Of a stretch of 53,730 bases of DNA, positions 16,292-24,383 are shown one piece after another. The notes below the pieces were generated by a model. It did not search any database. It saw only the letters and a list, made by a program, of their open reading frames with translations, and was not told the origin of the DNA. Origin of the DNA: Nocardioides sp. (GTDB lineage: Bacteria > Actinomycetota > Actinomycetes > Propionibacteriales > Nocardioidaceae). The position numbers and the translations under genes were made by a program. How positions within the stretch are numbered: the stretch's first letter is position 1; every line of letters begins with the position of its first letter. The stretch lies in the NCBI RefSeq assembly GCF_030149505.1, contig NZ_JASBRN010000033.1:1-53730 (forward strand), given 5' to 3'.

Positions 16292-17500
16292 GTGGCCGAC
16301 CTCGCACCCGACCTCCAGCTGACCCCGACCGAGCAGCGCGTCCTCGGCAGCCTGCTGGAGAAGCAGGTGACGGTGCCGGCGTCGTACCCGCTCACGCTCA
16401 GTGCGCTGCGCACCGCGTGCAACCAGACCTCCAGCCGCGAGCCGGTCATGGACCTGGCCGAGCAGGAGGTCGAGCAGACCGCCAAGGGGCTCAAGGACAA
16501 GGGCGTGCTGCGCATCGTGTGGTCCGACACCGGCCGGCGCACGCTGAAGTACCACCAGGTCCTCACCGACGTGCTCGACCTCGAGGACGACGAGCGGGCG
16601 CTGCTCACCGTGCTGCTGCTGCGCGGCCCGCAGGCCCCCGGCGAGCTGCGGACGCGGACCGAGCGGCTGCACGCCTTCGACGGTCGCGACGACGCCGAGT
16701 CCTGCCTCGTCGGCATGGCCGAGCGCGGCCTCGTGCGCCAGCTCGACCGGCGCCCCGGTGACCGTGACCACCGCTGGGTCCACCTCCTCGGCCCGAGCGG
16801 CACGCCCGACCCGACGCCCGCCGCGCAGGTCGACCGCGAGGCGCCGATCGCCGACTCGCCCGAGGCGCGCGACGAGCGGGTCCGTGCGACGTACGCCGCC
16901 GTCGCCGAGGTCTACGCCGAGACGCTCACCGGCGAGCTCGACCACCTGCCGTTCGAGCGCTGGCTGCTGGAGCGGGTCGCCGCCGAGGCCGACGGCCCGG
17001 TCGTCGAGGTCGGCTGCGGGCCGGGCCACGTCACGGCCCACCTCGCCGCCCTGGGCGCCGACGCCCGCGGGCTCGACCTGACCCCGGAGATGGTCGAGCA
17101 GGCACGGCGCCGCTACCCGCAGGGGCGGTACGACGTCGGCGACCTGCGCCGGCTCATGCGCCCCGAGTCCGCGGCCGGCTGGGGCGCGGTGCTCGCGTGG
17201 TACTCCCTCATCCACCTCGCCGACTCCGAGCTGCCCGGCGCCCTGGAGGCCCTGGTGCGTCCGCTGGTGCCGGGCGGCCTGCTGGTGCTCGCGATGCAGG
17301 CCGGTGACGACGTACGTCGGATCAACGAGTGGCACGGCGTGGAGGGACTGGGCCTCGACCTGGTCCACCGCGACCCGGACGCGGTCCTCGCGCTCGTGGC
17401 GGCCGCCGGCCTCACCGACGTCGAGTGGTTCGTGCGCGGACCGCTGAGCGGCCGCGGTGAGACGGCCCGCCGCCTCTACGTCCTGGCGCGCCGACCCTGA
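16292..17500 (+). CDS. DUF480 (YceH-like) domain fused to a SAM-dependent methyltransferase
   Basis: 402 aa. Residues about 8-175 are DUF480/YceH-like, two winged-helix units (LTPTEQRVLGSLLEKQ at the start, RGPQAPGELRTRTERL in the second). A Pro/Ala linker follows, then a class I methyltransferase with the SAM-binding motif VVEVGCGPG near residues 233-241 and an acidic GLDLTPEMVEQAR loop. YceH is normally a separate protein of about 210-220 aa. TAGGGT at 16280-16285 is 6 bases before the GTG. The fusion hints that the DUF480 module recruits or regulates the methyltransferase; its target is unknown. Confidence 0.85.
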   Translation: MADLAPDLQLTPTEQRVLGSLLEKQVTVPASYPLTLSALRTACNQTSSREPVMDLAEQEVEQTAKGLKDKGVLRIVWSDTGRRTLKYHQVLTDVLDLEDDERALLTVLLLRGPQAPGELRTRTERLHAFDGRDDAESCLVGMAERGLVRQLDRRPGDRDHRWVHLLGPSGTPDPTPAAQVDREAPIADSPEARDERVRATYAAVAEVYAETLTGELDHLPFERWLLERVAAEADGPVVEVGCGPGHVTAHLAALGADARGLDLTPEMVEQARRRYPQGRYDVGDLRRLMRPESAAGWGAVLAWYSLIHLADSELPGALEALVRPLVPGGLLVLAMQAGDDVRRINEWHGVEGLGLDLVHRDPDAVLALVAAAGLTDVEWFVRGPLSGRGETARRLYVLARRP

Positions 17501-17509
17501 CGTGTCCGC

Positions 17510-17625
17510 CAGCGGACGTCATACGTTCCGTGGGGGCGGACGTCCCGACCGTATGACGTCCTGTTAGCCCGGTCGGGGACGTCATACGGCCCGCGGGAGT
17601 GCACGTCCCGCCCGTATGACATCCC
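17510..17625. repeat. four alternating copies of a GACGTCATACG element between convergent genes
   Basis: GACGTCATACG occurs at 17515-17525 and 17578-17588, and its reverse complement CGTATGACGTC at 17550-17560; CGTATGACATC, one mismatch, is at 17613-17623. Copies alternate in direction about every 30 bases, and G/C-rich spacers also pair, so 17510-17625 can fold as two or more hairpins. It lies between the converging methyltransferase and ChsH3-like genes, the usual place for a REP/BIME-like element or bidirectional terminator. No T-run is present. Confidence 0.75.
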
Positions 17626-17632
17626 GTGCGCG

Positions 17633-18511
17633 TCAGGCCAGGTCGACGGCGCAGTCGGCCAGCACCGGCGAGCCGTCGCGCTCGCCACCGGCGATGGTGG
17701 CCAAGGCGACGATCCGCCCGTCCTCGTGCCAGCCCTGCACCCGGATCGTCTCGCCCGGGAACACGACGCCGGCGAAGCGCGCGCCGAAGCCCGAGACCCG
17801 CGTGGCGTCCCCGCCCAGGAGCGCGTCGGTGAGCTCGCGCAGCACGATCCCGTAGGAGCACAGCCCGTGCAGGATCGGCGCCGGGAAGCCGGCGGCCTTG
17901 GCGAAGTCGGGGTCGGCGTGCAGCGGGTTGCGGTCTCCACAGAGGCGGTAGAGCAGCGCCTGCTGCGGCGTGACGGCGTACGACGTCTCGCAGTCCGGCG
18001 CGCGGTCCGGCACCTCGACCGCGGTGCTGGTGCCGCGGTCGCCGCCCCAGCCGCCCTCGCCCTTGACGAAGATCGAGGAGCGGACCCTCCACAGCTCCTC
18101 ACCGGCCGGCGACGTCGCGACGCCCTCCTGCCAGATGACCGCGGCCTTGCCCTTGTCCCACACGTCGGTGAGCGTCGTGCGGATCGTGGCGGTGCCCGAG
18201 GTGGGCAGCGGCGCCGACAGGGAGATCGACTGTGCGCCGTGGACGACCTGCGCGAGGTTGATGTCGCAGCCCGGCAGGTCCAGCGGCGGCGGGTCGGTCA
18301 TGTGGAACGTGGGCGCGACGACCCCGAAGGACGGCAGCACCTGCAGCGCGGGGCCGTCGAGGGTGTAGCGCAGCGCGTCGGGCGAGAGGTTGTCGCCCGG
18401 CTTCGAACCGGCCCCGATCCCGAGGTGGTAGAGCAGGACGTCGCTCTCGGTCCAGGAGAAGGTCGTCTCCCCGACGGGGGAGCCGACGGCGACGGACGGG
18501 TCGATGGGCAT
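17633..18511 (-). CDS. chsH3: double-hotdog MaoC enoyl-CoA hydratase, ChsH3-like (Rv3538-like)
   Basis: 292 aa, the double-hotdog size of 17-beta-HSD4-type hydratases. The C-terminal hotdog has the hydratase signature in YRLCGDRNPLHADPDFAKAAGF (about residues 195-216), with the catalytic Asp and His, then PILHGLCSYG. Rv3538 (ChsH3) hydrates sterol side-chain enoyl-CoAs and lies just downstream of kstD in M. tuberculosis, as here. The ATG overlaps the kstD stop by one base, so kstD and this gene form one operon. It converges on the repeats at 17510-17625. Confidence 0.85.
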   Translation of the reverse strand: MPIDPSVAVGSPVGETTFSWTESDVLLYHLGIGAGSKPGDNLSPDALRYTLDGPALQVLPSFGVVAPTFHMTDPPPLDLPGCDINLAQVVHGAQSISLSAPLPTSGTATIRTTLTDVWDKGKAAVIWQEGVATSPAGEELWRVRSSIFVKGEGGWGGDRGTSTAVEVPDRAPDCETSYAVTPQQALLYRLCGDRNPLHADPDFAKAAGFPAPILHGLCSYGIVLRELTDALLGGDATRVSGFGARFAGVVFPGETIRVQGWHEDGRIVALATIAGGERDGSPVLADCAVDLA

Positions 18512-20226
18512 CAGGCGGTCTCGCTCTCGATCGGGACGGCGGCCGGAGAGGTCGCGGACGCCGCGATGTCGTCCGCGGCCAGGTAGCCGAAGACCAGCGC
18601 GGGGCCGATCGTGCCGCCGGGGCCGGGGTAGGTGTGGCCCATGACGGCGGAGGAGGCGTTGCCGGCGGCGTACAGGCCGGGGATGGGGGAGCCGTCGGCG
18701 CGCAGCACGCGGGCGTGCTCGTCGGTGACCAGGCCGCCCTTGGTGCCGAGGTCGCCCGGGACGATCTTGACCGCGTAGAACGGGCCCTGGTCGATCACGC
18801 CGAGGGAGGGGTTCGGCTTGACCTTGGGGTCGGAGTAGTACTTGTCGTAGGCCGACTCGCCGCGGCCGAAGTCGGCGTCGACACCGGTGCGGGCGAAGCC
18901 GTTGAACCGCTCGACGGTGGCCTCGAGCTCGGCGGCGGGGACGCCGATCTCCTCGGCCAGCCCGGCGATCGTGGAGGCCTTCTTGATCGTGCCGTGCTTG
19001 TACCAGCGACCGGGGAAGGGCTGGCGCGGGAAGAGGCCGGCGAAGAGGTAGCGGTTGCGGTAGCGGGTGTCGATGATCATCCAGCTCGGCACGTGGCCCA
19101 CACCGGTGACCTCGCCCTCGTAGATCTTGTGGGTGGCCTCGACGTAGGGCAGCGCCTCGTTCATGTAGCGCTTGCCCGCCTGGTTGACGATGATCGAGCC
19201 GGGCAGGTTGCGCTCCGCGAGGCAGAACCACGGGCCGTTCGGCAGCGGGATCGTCGGGCCCCACCAGGAGTCGTCCATCAGACCGACCTCGGCACCGGCC
19301 GCGATCCCGGCCAGGATGCCGCCGCCGGTGTTGAACTGCGAGCCGGTGGTCCACTCGACCGAGGTGGGCTTGGGCTGGTACTTCTCGCGCATCTCCAGGT
19401 TGCGCTCGAAGCCGCCGGAGCCGATGACCACGCCGCGCCGTGCGCGGACCGTCTGCGAGGCGCCGTCGCGGGTCACGACGACACCGGCCACCCGGCCGTC
19501 CTCGAGGAGCAGCTCGGTGAGCTCGGCGCCGTGGACGACCGGGACGCCGGCGTCCATGAGGCCCTTGCGCAGGCCGATGGCGATGGCGTTGCCCATGCCG
19601 AAGAGCCGCTGGCGCCGGATGCCCGCCAGCGTGCGTCGCAGCAGGACGCGCAGCATCGTGATCGGGCCGCCGAGGGTGCGCAGGCCCAGGCTGATCTTCC
19701 GGAAGTCGCGCTGCAGCACCACCATGTTGGCCGGGGCCTTGGTGTACTGCGGGTGCAGGCGCTCGAGCTCGGCGCCGATGATGCGCCCGTCGATCGGGTC
19801 CGGCTCGACCGAGCGCCCGCGGGCCCGGCCGCCCGGCTGCTCGGGCTGGTAGTCGGCGTACTCCGGCACCCAGCGGAAGCGCACGGGGGAGTGGTCGCGG
19901 ATGAAGTCCATGACCTCGGGCCCGCGCTCGAGGTAGGTGTCGCGGCGCTGCTTGGGGACCACGTCGCCGACGATCGCGTCGAGGTAGGTCTTGGCGTCCT
20001 CGATGCCGTCGGACTCGCCGGCCGCACGCAGGGCGTAGTTGTCGGGGATCCAGACGCCGCCGCCGCTGCGGGCGGTGGACCCGCCGAAGTAGTCGCTCTT
20101 CTCCAGCAGCACGGTGTCGAGGCCGTGGGCGGCGGCCCGCAGGGCCGCGCTCATCCCGGCCGCGCCGGCGCCCACGACGACCACGTCGACCTCGGTCGGC
20201 AGGGGGGTTTCCTGGGTACCCGTCAT
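18511..20226 (-). CDS. kstD: 3-ketosteroid delta1-dehydrogenase
   Basis: 571 aa flavoprotein that introduces the 1,2 double bond into ring A (androstenedione to androstadienedione). The N-terminus has the FAD Rossmann motif VVVVGAGAAGMSAALRA (about 15-31) and LLEKSDYFGGSTARSGGG. Near the C-terminus LYAAGNASSAVMGHTYPGPG is the typical second FAD-binding segment, with the substrate-loop Tyr. Length is normal for KstD. A -10-like TACAGT (20240-20235, minus strand) lies 8 bases before the ATG inside the KstR-type operator, so repression should be direct. It diverges from hsaE as in mycobacteria (Rv3537/Rv3536c). Confidence 0.93.
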   Translation of the reverse strand: MTGTQETPLPTEVDVVVVGAGAAGMSAALRAAAHGLDTVLLEKSDYFGGSTARSGGGVWIPDNYALRAAGESDGIEDAKTYLDAIVGDVVPKQRRDTYLERGPEVMDFIRDHSPVRFRWVPEYADYQPEQPGGRARGRSVEPDPIDGRIIGAELERLHPQYTKAPANMVVLQRDFRKISLGLRTLGGPITMLRVLLRRTLAGIRRQRLFGMGNAIAIGLRKGLMDAGVPVVHGAELTELLLEDGRVAGVVVTRDGASQTVRARRGVVIGSGGFERNLEMREKYQPKPTSVEWTTGSQFNTGGGILAGIAAGAEVGLMDDSWWGPTIPLPNGPWFCLAERNLPGSIIVNQAGKRYMNEALPYVEATHKIYEGEVTGVGHVPSWMIIDTRYRNRYLFAGLFPRQPFPGRWYKHGTIKKASTIAGLAEEIGVPAAELEATVERFNGFARTGVDADFGRGESAYDKYYSDPKVKPNPSLGVIDQGPFYAVKIVPGDLGTKGGLVTDEHARVLRADGSPIPGLYAAGNASSAVMGHTYPGPGGTIGPALVFGYLAADDIAASATSPAAVPIESETA

Positions 20227-20236
20227 GGCGCGAAAC

Positions 20237-20250
20237 TGTAACAGGTTCTA
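20237..20250. promoter_or_regulatory. KstR-type operator shared by divergent kstD and hsaE
   Basis: TGTAACAGGTTCTA fits the KstR consensus TNNAACNNGTTNNA. Its right end (TA at 20249-20250) begins the hsaE -10 box TAGTAT (20249-20254), and its left part contains the kstD -10 box TACAGT on the other strand. A single repressor dimer would block both promoters. Confidence 0.85.
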
Positions 20251-20260
20251 GTATCCAGGC

Positions 20261-21070
20261 GTGACGTCCAGCGATGCTGTTGCCGACCGGATCCGCGCCG
20301 CCAGTGAGCGCCTGGTCCGGGCCCAGGAGACCCGCACCCCCTGTGCCCCCGTCCGGGACCTGATCGGGACCGAGGACCTCGACGCGGCGTACGCCGTGCA
20401 GAGGGGCGTGGTCGAGCGTCGCCTCGCCTCGGGCGCGGTCGTGGTGGGTCGCAAGATCGGGGCCACCTCGAAGGCGGTCCAGGACCAGCTCGGGGTGGAC
20501 CAGCCCGACTTCGGCTACCTCCTCGACGACATGGACGTCAGCGCGCACGACCCGATCTCGATGGCCGGGCTGCTCCAGCCCCGGGTCGAGGCCGAGGTCG
20601 CCTTCGTGCTCTCCCAGGACATCGACCCGGGCAGCCCCGACGACATCACCCTCGAGGCGGTCCGCGAGTCCGTCGAGGTGGCGCTGCCCTCGTTGGAGAT
20701 CGTCGATTCCCGCATCTCCGGCTGGGACATCGGCTTCACCGACACCGTCGCCGACTGCGCCTCGAGCGGTCTGTACGTCGTGGGCCGCGACGCCCGCACG
20801 CTGGCCGAGCTCGAGCCCCGCGACGTGGACATGACGCTCGCCATCGACGACGAGGTCCGCTCGAGCGGCAACGGCGCGGCCTGCCTCGGGGACCCGCTCG
20901 AGGCGCTGCGCTGGCTCGCGGTGCAGGCCGCCCGCTTCGGCGACCCGCTGCGCAAGGGCCACCTCGTGCTCTCCGGCGCGCTCGGCCCGTTCGTGCCGTT
21001 CGCCCCCGGCGACCGGGTGGTCGCCACGATCAGCGGCTTCGCGCCCCTGGCCGTCACCTTCGCCGACTGA
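20261..21070 (+). CDS. hsaE: 2-hydroxypenta-2,4-dienoate hydratase family enzyme HsaE
   Basis: 269 aa, normal for the MhpD/HsaE family. It hydrates 2-hydroxyhexa-2,4-dienoate, the small fragment released by HsaD, to 4-hydroxy-2-oxohexanoate. Family segments VVGRKIGATSKAVQ, the metal-binding EAEVAF and SLEIVDSRI are present, and the end VVATISGFAPLAVTF is typical. The GTG lies 6 bases after TAGTAT, so the mRNA is probably leaderless, and that box overlaps the KstR-type operator. It heads hsaE-hsaG-hsaF. Confidence 0.92.
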   Translation: MTSSDAVADRIRAASERLVRAQETRTPCAPVRDLIGTEDLDAAYAVQRGVVERRLASGAVVVGRKIGATSKAVQDQLGVDQPDFGYLLDDMDVSAHDPISMAGLLQPRVEAEVAFVLSQDIDPGSPDDITLEAVRESVEVALPSLEIVDSRISGWDIGFTDTVADCASSGLYVVGRDARTLAELEPRDVDMTLAIDDEVRSSGNGAACLGDPLEALRWLAVQAARFGDPLRKGHLVLSGALGPFVPFAPGDRVVATISGFAPLAVTFAD

Positions 21071-21124
21071 CCGCACCGACCAGACCCGCTGACCCACCGC
21101 TCGCACGAAGAACCAGGGAGACCC

Positions 21125-22036
21125 ATGACCGAGAACAAGCTGACGGCGGCGATCGTCGGACCGGGGAACATCGGCACGGACCTGATGTACAAGCTCATGC
21201 GCTCGGAGGTGGTCGAGCCGCGCTGGATGATCGGCGTCGACCCGGCCTCCGAGGGGCTCAAGCTGGCTGCGGCCCAGGGCCTGGAGGCCAGCCACGAGGG
21301 CGTGGACTGGCTGCTGAAGCAGGACGTGCTGCCGGACCTGATCTTCGAGGCGACCTCGGCCTACGTGCACCGTGAGTACGCCCCTCGCTACGAGGAGGCC
21401 GGCATCCGGGCGGTCGACCTGACGCCCGCCGCCATCGGCCCCGCAGTGATCCCGCCGGTCAACGGCGAGACCCACGTGGACGCGATGAACGTCAACATGA
21501 TCACCTGCGGCGGGCAGGCCACGATCCCGATGGTCGCGGCGGTCTCCCGCGTCGCGCCGGTGTCGTACGCCGAGATCGTCGCCTCGGTGTCCTCGATGTC
21601 CGCAGGGCCCGGCACGCGCGCCAACATCGACGAGTTCACCCGCACCACCTCGGCCGGGGTGCGCGACATCGGCGGCGCGACCGAGGGCAAGGCGATCATC
21701 ATCCTCAACCCGGCGGAGCCGCCGATGATCATGCGCGACACGATCTTCTGCGCCGCCGACCCCGACGCCGACCGGGACGCGATCATCGCCTCGGTGCACG
21801 CGATGGAGAAGGCCGTGCAGGAGTACGTGCCGGGCTACCGCCTGCTGCAGGAGCCGCAGCTCGACGAGCCGTCGGCCGCCACCCGCGGGGCGCTGAAGGT
21901 CTCGATCTTCGTGGAGGTCGAGGGCGCGGGCGACTTCCTGCCGCCGTACGCCGGCAACCTCGACATCATGACCGCCGCGGCCGCCCGCGTCGGCGACAAC
22001 ATCGCCCGCTCGATCCTGGCCGGAGGCACGAAGTGA
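21125..22036 (+). CDS. hsaG: acylating propanal/acetaldehyde dehydrogenase HsaG
   Basis: 303 aa. NAD-binding [13 protein letters not shown] at about residues 8-20 and the catalytic Cys in [10 protein letters not shown] (about 123-132) identify the acylating aldehyde dehydrogenase that forms a complex with the HsaF aldolase. In steroid catabolism it converts propanal to propionyl-CoA; acetaldehyde is also used by the family. An AGGGAG ribosome binding site precedes the ATG. The gene ends overlapping the hsaF start by 4 bases (GTGA), as expected for partners that channel an aldehyde. Confidence 0.93.
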   Translation: MTENKLTAAIVGPGNIGTDLMYKLMRSEVVEPRWMIGVDPASEGLKLAAAQGLEASHEGVDWLLKQDVLPDLIFEATSAYVHREYAPRYEEAGIRAVDLTPAAIGPAVIPPVNGETHVDAMNVNMITCGGQATIPMVAAVSRVAPVSYAEIVASVSSMSAGPGTRANIDEFTRTTSAGVRDIGGATEGKAIIILNPAEPPMIMRDTIFCAADPDADRDAIIASVHAMEKAVQEYVPGYRLLQEPQLDEPSAATRGALKVSIFVEVEGAGDFLPPYAGNLDIMTAAAARVGDNIARSILAGGTK

Positions 22037-23124
22037 ACGACCTGAACACCCTCACCCGCACCTGGTCCGGCACCCACGGCACCGAGCCGTTCGGCGAGAT
22101 CGACCTGCGGCTGACCGACACCTGCCTGCGCGACGGGTCGCACCACAAGCGCCACCAGTTCACCGCGACCGAGGTCCACGACATCGTCGAGGCACTCGAC
22201 TCCTCGGGCATCCCGGTGATCGAGGTGACCCACGGCGACGGCCTGGGCGGCTCCTCGTTCAACTACGGCTTCTCCCGCACCCCCGAGCAGGAGCTCATCC
22301 GGATCGCCGCGGAGACCGCGAAGCGCGCCAAGATCGCGTTCCTCATGCTCCCCGGGGTCGGCACCAAGGACGACATCCGGGCTGCGCAGGACAACGGCGG
22401 CCAGATCTGCCGGATCGCCACGCACTGCACCGAGGCCGACACCTCGATCCAGCACTTCGGGCTCGCGCGCGAGCTGGGCCTGGAGACCGTCGGGTTCCTC
22501 ATGATGTCCCACACCCAGGCCCCCGAGGTGCTCGCCAAGCAGGCGCGGATCATGGTCGACGCCGGCTGCCAGTGCGTCTACGTCGTGGACTCCGCCGGTG
22601 CGCTGATCATGGAGCAGACCGCCGACCGGGTCGCTGCCGTGGTGGCGGAGATCGGTGACCAGGCCGACGTCGGGTTCCACGGTCACGAGAACCTCGCCCT
22701 CGGTGTCGCCAACACCGTCGCGGCCGCCCGCGCGGGTGCGACCCAGATCGACGGGTCGGTCCGCCGCTTCGGCGCCGGTGCCGGCAACACGCCCCTCGAG
22801 GCGTTCATCGGCGTCTGCGACAAGCTCGGTTGGCGCACCGGCGTGGACTTCCTCCAGATCGTCGACGCGAGTGAGGACGTCATCAAGCCCGCGATGCCGG
22901 AGGAGTGCGAGCTCAACCGGATGACCCTGATGATGGGCTACGCCGGGGTCTACTCCTCCTTCCTCAAGCACGCCGGCAACGCCGCCGAGCGCTACGGCGT
23001 CTCGGGCGCGAAGATCCTGCTCGAGGCCGGGCGCCGCAAGCTCATCGGCGGCCAGGAGGACCAGCTCATCGACATCGCCCTGCTGCTCAAGGCCGAGCAG
23101 GACAAGCAGGCCGCCAACGCCTGA
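22033..23124 (+). CDS. hsaF: 4-hydroxy-2-oxoacid (4-hydroxy-2-ketovalerate) aldolase HsaF
   Basis: 363 aa DRE-TIM metallolyase. The DRE-type motif [17 protein letters not shown] (about residues 28-44) supplies the Arg, Asp and His, and [14 protein letters not shown] (about 214-227) the metal-binding His pair. It splits 4-hydroxy-2-oxohexanoate to pyruvate and propanal, which HsaG takes directly. GTG start overlapping the hsaG stop. The three-gene order hydratase, dehydrogenase, aldolase equals mycobacterial hsaEGF. Confidence 0.93.
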   Translation: MNDLNTLTRTWSGTHGTEPFGEIDLRLTDTCLRDGSHHKRHQFTATEVHDIVEALDSSGIPVIEVTHGDGLGGSSFNYGFSRTPEQELIRIAAETAKRAKIAFLMLPGVGTKDDIRAAQDNGGQICRIATHCTEADTSIQHFGLARELGLETVGFLMMSHTQAPEVLAKQARIMVDAGCQCVYVVDSAGALIMEQTADRVAAVVAEIGDQADVGFHGHENLALGVANTVAAARAGATQIDGSVRRFGAGAGNTPLEAFIGVCDKLGWRTGVDFLQIVDASEDVIKPAMPEECELNRMTLMMGYAGVYSSFLKHAGNAAERYGVSGAKILLEAGRRKLIGGQEDQLIDIALLLKAEQDKQAANA

Positions 23125-23158
23125 GACACCTCTCACCCCCGATGTCCTTGGCCAAAAC

Positions 23159-23172
23159 TGGAACGTGTTCTA
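23159..23172. promoter_or_regulatory. KstR-type operator 1 before hsaA
   Basis: TGGAACGTGTTCTA matches TNNAACNNGTTNNA. Its terminal TA starts a -10 box TAGTCT (23171-23176), so it covers the promoter of the hsaA-D-C genes. Confidence 0.85.
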
Positions 23173-23179
23173 GTCTTGG

Positions 23180-23193
23180 TGCAACAGGTTCCA
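23180..23193. promoter_or_regulatory. KstR-type operator 2 before hsaA
   Basis: TGCAACAGGTTCCA also matches TNNAACNNGTTNNA at all fixed positions. It begins 21 bases after operator 1, about two helical turns, which places two dimers on the same face. It would overlap the expected transcription start. Confidence 0.75.
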
Positions 23194-23212
23194 CCGACCC
23201 AGGAGTTGTGCG

Positions 23213-24379
23213 ATGTCCCAGGCAGTCCTCGACGGCGTCCGCGACCTGCTCCCGACCTTCCGGGAGCGAGCCGAGGAGACCGAGGCACTCCGTGTTGTGC
23301 CGGAGTCCAACATCAAGGAGCTGGAGGAGACCGGCTTCTTCCAGCTGCTCCAGCCCAAGCGGTTCGACGGCTTCGAGTCCGACCCGGTGGACTTCTACAC
23401 CGCGGTCCGCGACATCGCGAGCGCCTGCGGCTCGACCGGCTGGGTCTCCAGCGTGGTCGGCGTGCACCCGTGGCAGGTCGCCCTGTTCGCCGACGAGGCC
23501 CAGCAGGCCGTCTGGGGCGAGGACACCAAGACCCGCCTCTCCTCCTCCTACGCCCCCACGGGCAAGGCGACGGTGACCGAGGGCGGTTACATCCTCAGCG
23601 GCAAGTGGAGCTTCTCCTCCGGTGCCGACCACTGCCAGTGGGTGCTGCTCGGTGGGCTCGTCTTCACCGAGGAGGGCCAGATCGTCGACTTCAAGACGTT
23701 CATGGTCCCGCGCGACAAGTACACGATCATCGACGTCTGGAACATGGTCGGCCTCGCCGGCACCGGCTCCAACGACATCCTGGTCGAGGACGTCTTCATC
23801 CCCGAGGCCTTCACCCTCTCCATGGGCGAGACCGGCCAGTGCCGCGGCCCGGGCCAGGAGCAGAACACCTCCGACCTCTACAAGCTGCCCTTCCACTCGA
23901 TCTTCACGGGCACCATCACCACGCCGATCATCGGCATGGCGATGGGCGCCTACGAGGAGCACATCGAGATGCAGCAGAAGCGCACCCGCGCCGCCTACCT
24001 CGGTGAGAAGGCCAGCCTCGACCCGTTCGCCGCCGTGCGCATCGCCCGTGCCTCGAGCGAGATCGACGCCGCCTGGGCCCTGCTGGTCAACAACATCCGC
24101 GAGGAGCAGGACTACGTCGCCAAGGGCGAGAAGATCCCGCTCAAGACCCGGCTCAAGGTCCGCCGCGACCAGGTCATCGGCTCGCAGCGCGCCATCGAGG
24201 CCATCGACTCGCTGTTCGAGGCCTCCGGCGGCCGGGCCCTGACCAAGGGCACCTACCTCCAGCGTGCGTGGCGCGACGCCCACGCCGGTCGGGTGCACGC
24301 GGCCAACGACCCCGAGCGCGCCCTGCAGATGTTCGGCGCCCACGAGTTCGGGCACAAGATCGACCCGGGGATGTACTGA
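23213..24379 (+). CDS. hsaA: 3-HSA 4-hydroxylase oxygenase component HsaA
   Basis: 388 aa flavin-dependent monooxygenase of the acyl-CoA-dehydrogenase fold. With the reductase HsaB it hydroxylates 3-HSA to the catechol 3,4-DHSA. Typical segments are CGSTGWVSSVVGVHPWQ (about residues 72-88), GKWSFSSGADHCQWV (about 130-144) and a C-terminal GGRALTKGTYLQRAWRD. AGGAG (23201-23205) lies 7 bases before the ATG, so this gene, unlike hsaE, has a leader. Two KstR-type operators are upstream. The next gene hsaD begins 4 bases after the stop. Confidence 0.94.
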   Translation: MSQAVLDGVRDLLPTFRERAEETEALRVVPESNIKELEETGFFQLLQPKRFDGFESDPVDFYTAVRDIASACGSTGWVSSVVGVHPWQVALFADEAQQAVWGEDTKTRLSSSYAPTGKATVTEGGYILSGKWSFSSGADHCQWVLLGGLVFTEEGQIVDFKTFMVPRDKYTIIDVWNMVGLAGTGSNDILVEDVFIPEAFTLSMGETGQCRGPGQEQNTSDLYKLPFHSIFTGTITTPIIGMAMGAYEEHIEMQQKRTRAAYLGEKASLDPFAAVRIARASSEIDAAWALLVNNIREEQDYVAKGEKIPLKTRLKVRRDQVIGSQRAIEAIDSLFEASGGRALTKGTYLQRAWRDAHAGRVHAANDPERALQMFGAHEFGHKIDPGMY

Positions 24380-24383
24380 TCAC

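Noticed and set aside
17633..21799. A 1388-codon open frame on the minus strand
   Set aside because: Only its 3' part (17633-18511) is a real gene; the rest is an antisense or out-of-frame shadow of kstD and the hsaE/hsaG genes kept open by high GC.
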